From: Clavelina lepadiformis
Taxonomy: Eukaryota; Chordata; Ascidiacea; Aplousobranchia; Clavelinidae
NCBI RefSeq assembly: GCF_947623445.1
Contig: NC_135240.1
Coordinates: 10,354,001 to 10,418,000 of the forward strand
Length of the DNA stretch: 64,000 bases
Direction of reading: 5' to 3'
Part shown: one piece after another, positions 26,201-37,166 of the stretch
How the letters are laid out: every line of letters starts with the position of its first letter
Numbering within the stretch: the stretch's first letter is position 1
Program-made: the position numbers and the translations under genes
Notes under the pieces: model-generated
What the model was told of the DNA's origin: nothing
What the model saw: only the letters and a program-made list of their open reading frames with translations
Databases searched by the model: none

Positions 26201-26980
26201 GCAGAAAAGTACTTTTAGCTCATTAAATAACCTTAGTGAGAACTCATCTCAAACAATCTTGGTAATACCAAGACAATCAGCAAATCTAAAACCGAGTTTG
26301 TCTTTTACCAATGTAACGTTCATTGTATAACAGTTGCAAAGAGAAAAAGAAATCAGTGACCCTTCCGCCTCAAACCTACGACAACCAGACATTTGGCGAT
26401 TTTGAACGACACATATCATCGTCCACCATGATTGTAAGGGGGATTGTAACGTTGTACTTTTGACTCAGTGTCCAACTACTAAACTATACTTTTTCCGAAT
26501 CCAAGTAACTTTCGTTCTTTGCAGGAAAGAAAACCAGTGAGCGTTTTATTCACTTTGAAAACCAAATCTCTCTCTGCGCCTGACTTGTCGTCAGTGGAGA
26601 CACTTAACGCCAAAGAGCCGTTGAACGAAAAAAACTTGCCGCTAGATGACACAAAAGCGGCGACAACAATTGCTTCTGACGACGACACATCGTTTGACGA
26701 CAGAATAAGTGACTTCGACGACAGCATAGACAGCTGTAGCACGCGACATACTTGCACGAAACGCATATTGCGTAACATCGTGGTCTGCTTGGTGTTCACC
26801 AACGCTTCCTTGTGGATTCTTTTATCACTTAATGGAACTGTATTCACGATTTATCCATACCAAGATTTGTTTTACGGGCGCGAAGCGTGGACAACCATCA
26901 CTTCAATCGCTAAACCGCTCTCAGTTTTCTTGCGAATGCACGCGGCTGCTTGTTTATTTGAGATCTGGTATTTTTCATAA
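23279..26980 (+). CDS. otopetrin C (proton channel)
   Basis: Third member. Eleven exons: 23279-23364, 23489-23681, 23773-23923, 24053-24257, 24461-24573, 24826-25044, 25232-25365, 25779-26033, 26147-26193, 26334-26433, 26525-26980; all GT-AG, 652 residues. The N-terminal exon pair ends in phase 2 as in OTOP-B, with a very basic stretch (RKLRLRERRKKR). TM1 is LLYGIFIIGLTFVF. Family blocks: VVSIFGITVVVKTVLEFIAV, ATSLAVWLSTVVDEVTHAL, CRCTTDFCLVVSKAELFLSP, VEFSLVTTCLLYEIW, and the terminal FLRMHAAACLFEIW. The exon starting at 24826 must use the acceptor CTTAG; two upstream AGs in the same run lead to stops or the wrong phase. The last exon has an acidic linker (SDDDTSFDDRISDFDDS) before TM11. Sister of OTOP-B. 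Confidence 0.9.
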
Positions 26981-29391
26981 TCAACATTTATATATTTGTA
27001 ATGTAAATTTGTAAATGGTTGTTGCAAACAATTAACCAAAAAAAATTGAATATTCATATTTGTACAAATACTACCCAAAAATACTTTTAATAAACGTTAA
27101 CTGCTTTTATCAGGAAACTGATTTCAGCAACATGCAAGGAAATTAGGCACAGTAACTACTGTCTGCAAAAATTATATTGGAGATCGAGATAGTTTGTTGT
27201 TTAAAGATCATTTTTATAGAAACGCTGAGTACGTTTACACTTACCACTTACAACACACACACACACATGACATAATATTACGCGACCAATGCCAGAACTA
27301 TTCAAATATGTTCTTTGATCATAATAAAAACCAAGTCATCACATGGCTGTTACAGTTTACCATGCCATGATGAAATCAAGAAAAAGCTACAAAAACGACA
27401 TCTTAATACGTTTTGATTTAGTTGCGATTGCAAAATAAAGCAACAGAAAAACAATTACAAAACCCCTTGATTTTATGTTAAGGACGTGAAGCTTGTGTTT
27501 TATTGTCACTCACCCAGATAAAAGATAAACGACATTCGTTACTATTTATGAATGCTTTATCAAGGTATAATACTAATTAATTGTAATGTTTGAAGTTATA
27601 TTGAAAAAAAGTAAATCATGTAGGTTTGAACAGTCTTATACATACAGTGCGCTGCACTAAATTCCTGCGATCTTGTTGGACCGCTGTTCAGCCAATCCAT
27701 TTGCAGAGTCGTTAAAATTTTTATTACCTTTAATGGAAAAAAAATATTGATTTTGGCAAACTACTCGGGTAGTTATCACGCAATCTCTAGCAGCAAACAA
27801 CGATGACAAAATATCTTTCTGCAATGGCATACCCTTTCGGGTTTATACACTTTTAAACCAGTTTGTGTGCGACCCAACCGCACACAATGCCTTTACATCT
27901 AGTTTTACTTTCCAATGGAACTTGCAAGACAAATGAGTTTGTCTGTGTATAGTTATATCTATAGTTTAATCTGACAATGTATGAACAATGAGTGTATATT
28001 TTGCTCCATCTACTGGTGGGATGAAAAGACATGGGTTTAAACAATACCGTAGCCAAAAACGTTAAAGAATATTTGTTAATCATGAAATATAAAGTATACA
28101 ACATGCGCAAAGAGAACTTTTGCACAACCTTGCAACGGGCAACCGTAAAAAGTCATGTCATGTATTTTAAAACTCGTAAAGAATTATTTGCTTAAAGAGC
28201 ATCTGTAGGCAAATATACAAAAAGCTTCAAAGCGAACTTCAAAAATCGTACATAATAAAACATAAAGTTGTAATATAAAGCCACCGTTATAATTATATGG
28301 CTAATGACATATCATCAAAACGCAGTAAAAGTTTAATGCCACACAATTTTACGCAGTGGGTTTGACTTACATTTGACCAATCACACCTGAGGTATAAAGT
28401 TCACGTTTCGTAATAAAAGACTCTTGCTCCGACAATTTTTTGCAATAGATCTTTTTATCTATGTCACTAAATTTACTTAGTTAAGACTCGCATTGTAGTC
28501 TGTACTCACTATATATATATTTTTTATCCGATAGAATCATGTAGAGAACAAAACGCATTATATTATAATACCCTGAAAGAAAGCTATAAGCCATTGCTCA
28601 AAATGAATTAGATTTAATTCAATTCATTGCTCAAAATTTAATCAGCATTTAGCAATGCTGAAATTGGCTTTTAAAGATATTAAATAGCTTTAGAAGGCAT
28701 AGCAACTTGCCCACTGTTTAGAATTAATTGAATTTTTTTGTACAGGCAAAGCGGAACCATCTAATTCTAAAACCATATAAAACTATATTGTTTAATGTAA
28801 TCTGTAAACAGACTAGTATCAACAATGATAGGCAATGTTGAGAAAAAGAAAATAAAGTGCTCCAACACTTTCATTACAGTTTTACGATCACTGAGTGAAG
28901 TCAAAATGGCAAAAAATATATAGTAAAGTGTTTAATGAGTGACGGTTTACGACAAACATTAATACATTTTTACGATTTTGTTGCGCGCTTTCCTACCTCC
29001 AAAAGCATTTAGGATTTAAACATGTGGGAAATAAATCGAATACTTCGGTCAGGTTTAGAGAAATGCGTAGATTAGATGTTTTGGTTGGACAGTTTTATTG
29101 AAGAACGTTAAATAACGCACATTCGCATTATCGTATACGAAACAATCAAAAGCCTATATCATTTTGTTACTGCTTGCAATAAATTGTTTTGTGTTACCTG
29201 GATTGGTATTACCGTTATATATTAAAAAATTATTTGTATCAGTTATGCTTTAAGTTTATTCCACAACATCTTGCAACTTGCTAAAACACTTTTATAACTT
29301 TTGCAGTTACTTCCCAACAGCGTTTTCACAACCATACTAAGCAGGCGACACAGATAAATAATTGACCTTCAGGTCATCCACACGTTGTAAA
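26981..29391. other. OTOP-C to OTOP-D intergenic
   Basis: About 2.4 kb, AT-rich. It holds the OTOP-C poly(A) signal (27089), a short CA microsatellite at about 27251-27267, and nothing else recognisable. The part just upstream of 29392 is the presumed OTOP-D promoter. Confidence 0.5.
27089..27094 (+). terminator. poly(A) signal of OTOP-C
   Basis: AATAAA 109 bp after the OTOP-C stop codon. Confidence 0.55.
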
Positions 29392-32300
29392 ATGGCTGCT
29401 AAAAGTGATAATCCGACGCCAATGCGGCGCAATCGAACAATGTCTGTTGCAAGTAACTTCGTCAAGGAAGAAAACGCTGGACAGGAACAGGTAACTCAGA
29501 TTGGAAGTGATCATTACATGATCAGAAGACGAGATACAAAGATATTTTTCAAGTAAGTTAATCTTAAAACCCGTATGGCGTATGCTATCGGTTTAAAAAC
29601 ATTTAAATCATTTCAAATAATTTATTTCAAACAGTAAGTGATTGGCCTTGTCAATTAAAAGACGCATGATTAAGCTATCAAAGACAACAATTTTTACATT
29701 TAAAGATTAAAACGTCCAGTTATGCAACAACAAAAGTAGTATAATCGATTTGATGACGTCATTCACGCAAACTGTGATTCAATTGTGATATTTGAAACTC
29801 TAGATTCTAGAATACTATCTATCTATACTATCTAATACTATCTATAGATATTAAACGTTGATATGCATAAAGCTTCACTCAGGCATTTGAGACTAAAAAT
29901 TACCAAAATTCTCCCATAACAAGTATTTAATAAAAACAGAGGTTTTCCTTCCATCGTTACCGGAAATGAAGCAAAAACAGAGGAAGACTGCAATGAAACA
30001 TCCGGAATATTGCAACCAGAAAGTCAGCAGGACAATCACTCGCTCTCATGGCTACTATCTGGAATTTACGCTTTGTTGGTTGTGATAGGAGGTCTGATGA
30101 TGAAAGCAGGACTGTACATTACTAAAGACGTGAGTGTCTTCAAAACTTGACTGCGCTCATGTAAAATTAATGGAAAAAAGACTCACAAATACTTGTTTGT
30201 TTTGTTTATTCTACGTTCTACGTTTTGCAAGATTTACTTTTGTAATTTGGTCTTCTATTAGATAACGACAGCGGTAGTCGATTGTTTTCTGATTGTATTG
30301 TATTCAATTGGTATTGTCTTCATGGTGTGCTACCACCCTCTAGCAACACGCTGTTATCACTACAAGGAAAAAATTACATTTGCAAAAAGCAATCACGTTA
30401 ACAATCGTTGGTTAAAAGGTAACTGAAAACTTCAAGTGATAAAATCAGTAAACTAGCTGGAAGTTTGGTAAAAAGCTGCGTTATGCCTATCTGCACAAAG
30501 CGATTGATAAGTTTTCTTTTAAGGTGTTTTAGCCCTTTTCGGACTGGCAATTATCATTAAGGATGGTTTGGAACTTATAGGATTTTTGAACATTGACAAT
30601 GTTCTATGTACTGAAGAAGCTCTTTACAGCGCTGTTCCTGTTGTACACAGCTTGTTTATCATAAGCCAAGTTAAGTACATCTTCCGCTATTCCAAAGTGT
30701 TCACACAACAATATCAAGCTGTTTCAAGGTAGGCGTACTCCTAACAAATCTAAGACATTAGAAATGGTCCAAAATTACATCATATTTAAGACAAATAATG
30801 GTTTGATCAATTACGCTTAGGCTTGGTGTGATGCACGTAATTGCTACAAACCTTGTCATTTGGGTTGGAGCGTTAATAGATGAATTGGCAGCCTCCTTGT
30901 CTAATGGGGATGATAGCCATAACACAGCAGAGATCACCGAAGACCCACAACATTTTTCCGATGGCAAGTATATAAAATTTATGGCGTGATAAAAGATATT
31001 AAACGTTGATACTGATTTAAAGACGTTGGCAAAAAATATTTGTGCAAACGCTACTTTGGTTTCAAACATCCCTATGACACCCAAACGCCCCATTGGTTTC
31101 AATGTATTTGAAAAAAAAAAGCATTATAAAAATCTACATACACAATTTTTTAGTTAACAATCACTTATAGTGTTCAGCAAAGAACAAAAATTATAGTTTT
31201 TGCAGGTAATTCTAGTGACCTCGATCTCAGTATGAAGTCAAATACATATGCAAGTTCTCATGAAGGTAGCAACATATTGTATTCGTGTTCTGAATATTAC
31301 AAACTAGCAGCATTCTTTCCCGTGCTGTTAACAAGCTATTGTTTTTATAGCCATACTTTTTCCCGGAAATTGCACGTGCACCGTCACCTTCTGTTCAACC
31401 ATCAGCATGGCTGAGGTATTTCTTTACCCATTTGTGGTGGAATTTAGCCTGGTAGCCTGTTGTTTATTGTACGTGACATGGCGAAATGTCGGCAAGATTG
31501 CGCCCATATGTGAGCATGTGGTGAAGCCCAGTTACAAACTGTACAGATCATACACAGGTGAGTGGATAACGTTCACTTACACGGTTTGTCATACACGTAC
31601 TGCATTATACAAATATAGCTTTTAAGTAGTATGCGTTTTTCTTTGCAGGGGTGGCTACGGGATCCCTATCACTTTTATGCACAATTTTGATAATCGTCTT
31701 CATTGGCAGCACATCAAGTGGGGTTCCCTCAGACCAGCGCAGTTACTTCACGGAATATAAGAATCTTATTCTTTACAACACCTTTACTGTTAAGTTAACT
31801 ATTGTTTTGAACTTTACCCTTTAATTTGGTGTTTAACCCCTCGTGCTAAATTCTAAAACAAAACCGTAGTTTTGTCTAAATTTTATGACAACGATCGAGA
31901 TAAATGTCAAAACGTTTACTCAACTGCCCGTTATGACGTCAGCATAATAATAATTTACGGTACAGTATTTAATATTCCACACATACTCAAAAGTGCACGG
32001 TGCCACTGACGTGTTGGAACATTAACTTTTGTAAAATTTAACTATACTTAATAATTAATCTACTCAAAACTTTTAGAATGTTCCAAAACATTATAGCTTT
32101 CACAATATTTGAAAAAACGATCCCTACGCATACACTATGCGAGCTATAAAGTAGCTGTAGCAAATAAGGCACGCTAATTTTTTAATGCTTTTAACTCCAT
32201 ATTCCCTGAGTGTATTTGGCCCAAATTTGGCTGTTTGATAGGATGGTTTCATGGTCACAAGTTATCCTATTTTCAGCTGTATTAGTCGGGTAATTTTCAA

Positions 32301-34632
32301 ATAGTTTTAGAATAAAAAATTTTCGGGCCTTATTATCAGCACACGAAGGTAATAAGGCCCTGCGTACAGTTGCAATAAAGTTACTTTAAGCTAAAGCTTG
32401 CCCATCAGAGAATTGCACGAGAACACATGTTTATTTTTAAGCATGTGATTTTAAGTGTTTTTAAGTGTGTTTTTAAGTTTTTATCACACGTTTATTTTTA
32501 AGCATTCAAAAACGGTTTAGTGTTTAACTTTATTTTTTGATTCTCAAACGTTCTCAATTTGTCCCAATTCCTACAAAATCCTATGATAGAAACGACAACA
32601 AAATTTTACGCTAAAAGTGCCATAATTTTGTAAGATACAAATAAATTAAAACAGAAAGCGACAATATCTTGTCGAAGTCGTATCAAATACAGGTTATATG
32701 ATTGAAAATATAGCGTTTTTAATTTTAGAAACAATGTTTGTATTCTCACAAACAGGTCTTGTCTTACACCTCAGGAGGGCAAATGCACCTTCAATTGAAA
32801 TCCATCGTCCAAGACAAAGAGATATATAAGAAAGAAATGTTAAATTTAAATTAATTCTTGAAATGTCTGAAGCATTTAAGATTTCAAAATATTTTTTTTT
32901 AGCAATTTTTGGAGATTTAAAATTACATTTTTTAGTAAGCCTTATTACCAGCAATGGTTATGCCCACATAAAAAAGACTAAGAAAATTATAATAAAAATT
33001 TTTCTCTACAATTATCATTTGCATCCCATTGTAAAACGGCTAAAGTTGTTACAAAACACTTGAAACTTCCGAAAACGTATAGTTCCTTATAGTTATAGTA
33101 CAGTATATAGTTTCTTAAATCGCATATCTATATACAAAAAGATATTTTATAAAACTTTTCCATTGACGCAATCGATTGCTTTTGTAGATCATAATTTCAA
33201 CGGCAATGACCATCGCTTGTGGATTAGGCTTGTATTTATTCCGAAAGATTTCGCACAAAATTTCTAAAGCCGAGTCCGGATTGGACGCGATCCTCCTCCT
33301 GGTCTGCGTCATTGGACCGATAACGACAGGATTTTTTTCCATCCTCGCTGTGATCGCTGGAGACGACAATAAAATTTCAGGCTGGCTTCTTACTTTTGGC
33401 GCTCCGCTTAGTGTAATGTTGCAGTGTGTATGTCAAGTAAGTATTTGAACAAATATATATGAGATTAAACTTAACACAAACATAAATTTATGTCAACCGC
33501 TGGATGGAAATATTTATCGACGCAGATCATTTTTATTCTCTACGGATTAAAACGAGAACCAATAATCTCCGAAGAAGGACAGGAAACTGCCGCGGTCGTG
33601 CAACAACAACAGTACGTGTTTTGCGCATCGGAGTTAATCGATACGCTTAATCTGCTGGTTTCTCGTCAAAATTTAAGAAAATTGCATATAAACAATCGCA
33701 GAATGCATACATGCATAAATGCGGACAGTTATAGCGGTATTAGTAGCAACATGTCACCTATACTATTAAGTATTCTGCAATTACAGTATAATACACAATA
33801 ATCACGTCACAGTGATTAATTATGTGATATGTTTCCGCATTTCTTAACACATAGGTTGGGTGCAGTAAATCTTGCTGCTGATTACGACGAAGAATCTGGC
33901 AACATTCCAAAGACTTCTGAAGTTCGAAGAGGTAGTTTCCTTTTACGGCCACATCCGTTTCATCTGGCTGCTCATTTACAAGCGTTCAACGCCGGCAAAT
34001 CACCTTCCTCTGCCTACTTGACAACAAATCCACTGCACGAATTAAAAGAGGAAAATAGATCAGTTAACAGCTTACAAAGCGCAGAAGAAAACAAAGAAGT
34101 TTTCGAAAGCGATGGTGATTCGACAAGCTTAAAGCAATTCGATAGCGGCGTTGAAGCTTCCAGCAGTAAGGCTGAAACAACGTTCAACCAACACATCATA
34201 TCAGAAGAAGATTTAAAAGGAAGAAGCACATCCAAGGCTCAAACAGATCTTATTCCCGCTGAAGACGATGGCGCATCAATTGCGTGTGAGGCAGAAATGG
34301 GTTTAAAAGTGATTAAGAGAAATGAAGAAAACTACAGAAACCCGATGAGTGGAGATTCGAAACCGGTGCAAATTGTTGCCGAGACCAAAGTGGCCCATCC
34401 TGACAAAACCAGGCTTTTACTGCGCAACGTGGTCATGTTTTTATTAATAACCAACGCCAGTTTGTGGGTTTTCACGTCCCTGGAGGAAACAGCGTTTGTT
34501 GTGTACTTGTACGAAGAGTTGTATTACGGTGAAAGCACATGGACTGCTCTGTACATGATCTGTCGTCCTCTGAGCATTTTTTTCCGCATGCATTCTGCCG
34601 CTTGTCTCTTTGAAATTTGGTCGTTTGCATAA
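29392..34632 (+). CDS. otopetrin D (proton channel)
   Basis: Fourth and longest member. Exons: 29392-29552, 29940-30129, 30262-30418, 30524-30728, 30821-30963, 31206-31265, 31351-31557, 31649-31788, 33188-33436, 33526-33611, 33855-34632; 791 residues. N-terminus ends HYMIRRRDTKIFFK, which aligns with OTOP-E. TM1 is LLSGIYALLVVIGGLMM. Family blocks: NRWLKG, VLALFGLAIIIKDGLELIGF, ATNLVIWVGALIDELAASL, CTCTVTFCST, VVEFSLVACCLLYVTWRNVG, GLKREP after TM10, and the terminal FFRMHSAACLFEIWSFA. Intron 5 starts with GC (ATG|GCAAGT), the only donor that keeps frame. A 60-nt mini-exon (31206-31265) is symmetric in phase 1. The last exon has a long Ser/Glu/Asp-rich linker of about 190 residues before TM11. 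Intron 8 is 1.4 kb. Confidence 0.9.
29811..29850. repeat. ACTATCT microsatellite
   Basis: Runs of ACTATCT/ATCTATACT in OTOP-D intron 1; simple repeat, imperfect. Confidence 0.6.
31789..33187 (+). other. long intron 8 of OTOP-D
   Basis: 1.4 kb, unlike the short introns around it. AT-rich, with an imperfect direct repeat at 32424-32507 (GTTTATTTTTAAGCAT twice, with TTTTAAGTGT words between). No transposon ends or coding exon recognised. Confidence 0.5.
32424..32507. repeat. TTTTTAAG-rich direct repeat
   Basis: The word GTTTATTTTTAAGCAT occurs near 32429 and again near 32489, separated by TTTTAAGTGT units. Low-complexity expansion inside OTOP-D intron 8. Confidence 0.5.
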
Positions 34633-35559
34633 CTAAGTATTTTAATTGTTATTCTTTGTTTATCAGAATAAGTTCTCACTTTTCACCAGCAATGAATCGA
34701 CGATTTACATCACCTGAACACCATACCTTATACTGAATTACAATGTATATACACTTGCTTCTGTGAAGTTTGCCATGATGATTGTTACAATCTTTCGAAA
34801 AATAATTTACATTTTATACCTTACTTCTGATCATGGCCGTCGGCCCAAGGATGAGGGCAGGACCCAATGCAGGAGTTGCTTGTTGGCCCTTGCCGATTTT
34901 AAATCGCTTGAATTATTAATGATAATATCAATAATAAGAAATTGATAACGTAACCTAAACAACAACTTTGTTGTGCAAATCAGCTCCCAGCGAAGACTTG
35001 GGTTGTGATAAATTCTCACCAGAACATTTTCTCTCACAAAAATTTAAAAATAACACTGGGATTTACGAAGATTAAAACCAAATTGTTATTTTTGTTTTGT
35101 TGCTAATCAGCGCCGTGCCCAATGCAGTCGCATCGCTCGCATTGGCTTAAGCTCGGCCCTGCTGCTTCTGTTCAGCAGGCAGGGCTATTATTGTGCATTG
35201 TGTATGGTGCAGACAGTGCATGCTATTGTGAAAACATGGACAAGCTACACTGTAAAAAAAATTTTTTCTTGTTTACATCTAAATGTATGGCAGCAGTGTC
35301 GCCATACAAAATTATGTATTTTTATATTCAAAAGATGTAAAGTGCTTTTACACAAAGCAATTTGTTTTTCCGAAAACAACGCGTTATGTAAATTAACGCA
35401 TAAGACTTAAAATATTAATGATAGTACAGATATTACAGATCCTATAAACATCTTTTCTACATATAATTAGCTGTATTAATGCAAAAATCATTACTTTATT
35501 AAAAGTAAATCTAGCAATCACCCGCCTTTTATTTACAATTACTTTTATTTACTTTACTT
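34633..35559. other. OTOP-D 3' flank
   Basis: Contains the OTOP-D 3' UTR (no canonical AATAAA close by) and a possible decayed short element at 34832-35161. No gene recognised. Confidence 0.45.
34832..35161. mobile_element. possible decayed hAT-like short element
   Basis: The left end CATGGCCGTCGGCCCAAG and the reverse complement of the right end, CAGGGCCGAGCTTAAGCC, are loosely similar and hAT-like. CCCAATGCAG occurs near both ends. The DNA is GC-richer than its surroundings. No clean target duplication, so this is tentative. Confidence 0.3.
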
Positions 35560-35870
35560 TGCATGACAGTGGTGATACAGACAGTTAATTACTTCACCAT
35601 TGAAAATATGACACTTGACATGTTTTACAATATTGTACAGTTGGTTACTCAAAACAGTTGGTACTGAGAGTACAATCAGACTGTGCACGTTTATACAAAT
35701 CACAAGAAATGTCAGGTTCAGTAAAAGTTCTTTGATATGGTTTTGTCTTATGCTTTCTTTTGTAGTAAGACACAAGTGAAGTATACTTTCTGAAGTTTGG
35801 GTTGCAGTCATCAGCACCACATTTAAACACATAGTTATGCACATTTCGATGAAACAAAATGCGCTCAAAC
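35560..35870 (-). pseudogene. C2H2-like zinc-finger fragment
   Basis: On the minus strand the frame at 35857-35645 reads HNYVFKCGADDCNPNFRKYT followed by a YYKRKHK helix, a C2H2-type finger (C-x4-C with H-x3-H-like spacing, though one histidine position is replaced). Closer to 35560 another frame reads KHVKCHIFNGEVINCLYHHC, resembling the start of a second finger. The two parts are not in one frame. Multi-copy animal gene families pair such fingers with SAM-type domains, like the gene just upstream on this strand. Probably a remnant of a neighbouring copy. Confidence 0.4.
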
Positions 35871-36426
35871 TACTTTACATCAGAATAATCAATTTTATAA
35901 CTGTATAAATCACATGCAAATAACAACATTGTCCTCGAAGAAAAATGGTCAGGTAAAACAGAAATACTTGACAGAAATGTCTGGTCACAACTATTCTTAC
36001 ACAAGTACTTCGAAGTTATTTATTGCGTTGTAGAAATATAGCAGTTTGCCATTAATTCCTTTTTTCCGTGCTTTTTGGCCATGATGCTTAGTTTTGCTCA
36101 CATGTAGTGGGTCAATATTAGCAAAATTTCTGAAAGCAAAAAATACTTTGATGTCAACAAGCAAAAATGCATTCTATTTTTTAAATAAACAGTAGAAACA
36201 ACAAACAAATATCCGCTACTGCTTACGATAACAATGGTGACAAGGTACAGATACTCGTGAACTAACCTTTGCAGTAATTCCAGAGTCGCGCTTAGTTCTT
36301 CAGGATACCTTACATTAAACACGTAGTAGCATGCAGATGGTAAGGTGACAGCTTCAAGGGCAGAATTGATGTAGTCAAAAGCACACTTCTTGTCCACGAA
36401 AATGTAAAACCTTTTTGAGGTTAACA

Positions 36427-36680
36427 CATCTGGCCAATGTTCCCTCTAATTTTTTACGAGGCTGAGCAAACACACTAACTCCCTGAGCGGTCCCTTGGAC
36501 CACCGTGAGCAACATCAGACGTGCCACGTGCGCACTGTGGCCATTATTATGCGTTTATTCTATTTTCAATTCAGATTGGATTATTTTCTTGTGCGCAGCA
36601 CAGATTTTCTGTGCGCGGAGACCGTATCAGCAGTGCGCATTTGCGCACGCGCGCAGCTTAGAGGGAACATTGCATCTGGC
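36427..36680. mobile_element. 238-bp hAT-like MITE with perfect 8-bp target duplication
   Basis: The element is 36435-36672. Ends CAATGTTCCCTCTAA and TTAGAGGGAACATTG are exact inverted repeats. The flanks CATCTGGC (36427-36434 and 36673-36680) are identical 8-mers, the hAT signature. The interior has GTGCGC/GCGCAC palindromic words. No coding capacity. It lies at the acceptor of intron 2 of the minus-strand SAM-like gene, and the duplicated target contains that acceptor. Confidence 0.9.
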
Positions 36681-37166
36681 CCTAACAAAAGGCAAAGTAC
36701 AGTACAGTAATGCACTACAACTGATAACACACAAAAATAGTCAAATTAATTACCATGTGCCACAATGCAAGGGTTCAACGGCACATCTTCATCTTCCTTC
36801 AAAGAAAAATATTTTTTGTGTACTATGAGTCTTATACAATCAAATGTTTCTTACTGGATTACGAATCAACATATCAGTATATAGTCAGTTGGGGCAAAAA
36901 AAAACATAGGGGTACTTGGGGTAAAAAAGGACAACCCCCCAACTCCCCCTAAGAATGATTTTTTTGAAAAAGATTTGCATGGTTAGAAACATCATTTATT
37001 TGCATAGTTTTTTAACATACAATACAGGTCTAGAGGTAAGTACTCTTCAGGAACTATGCAAATCACTAAATTGACCCAAAAACGGTCCAAAAAAACTTTT
37101 TTTGCTCTTTACTAAACTTTTTGTGGATCGAAAACGATGGTTGACAATCACAATCTTTTTATGTGT

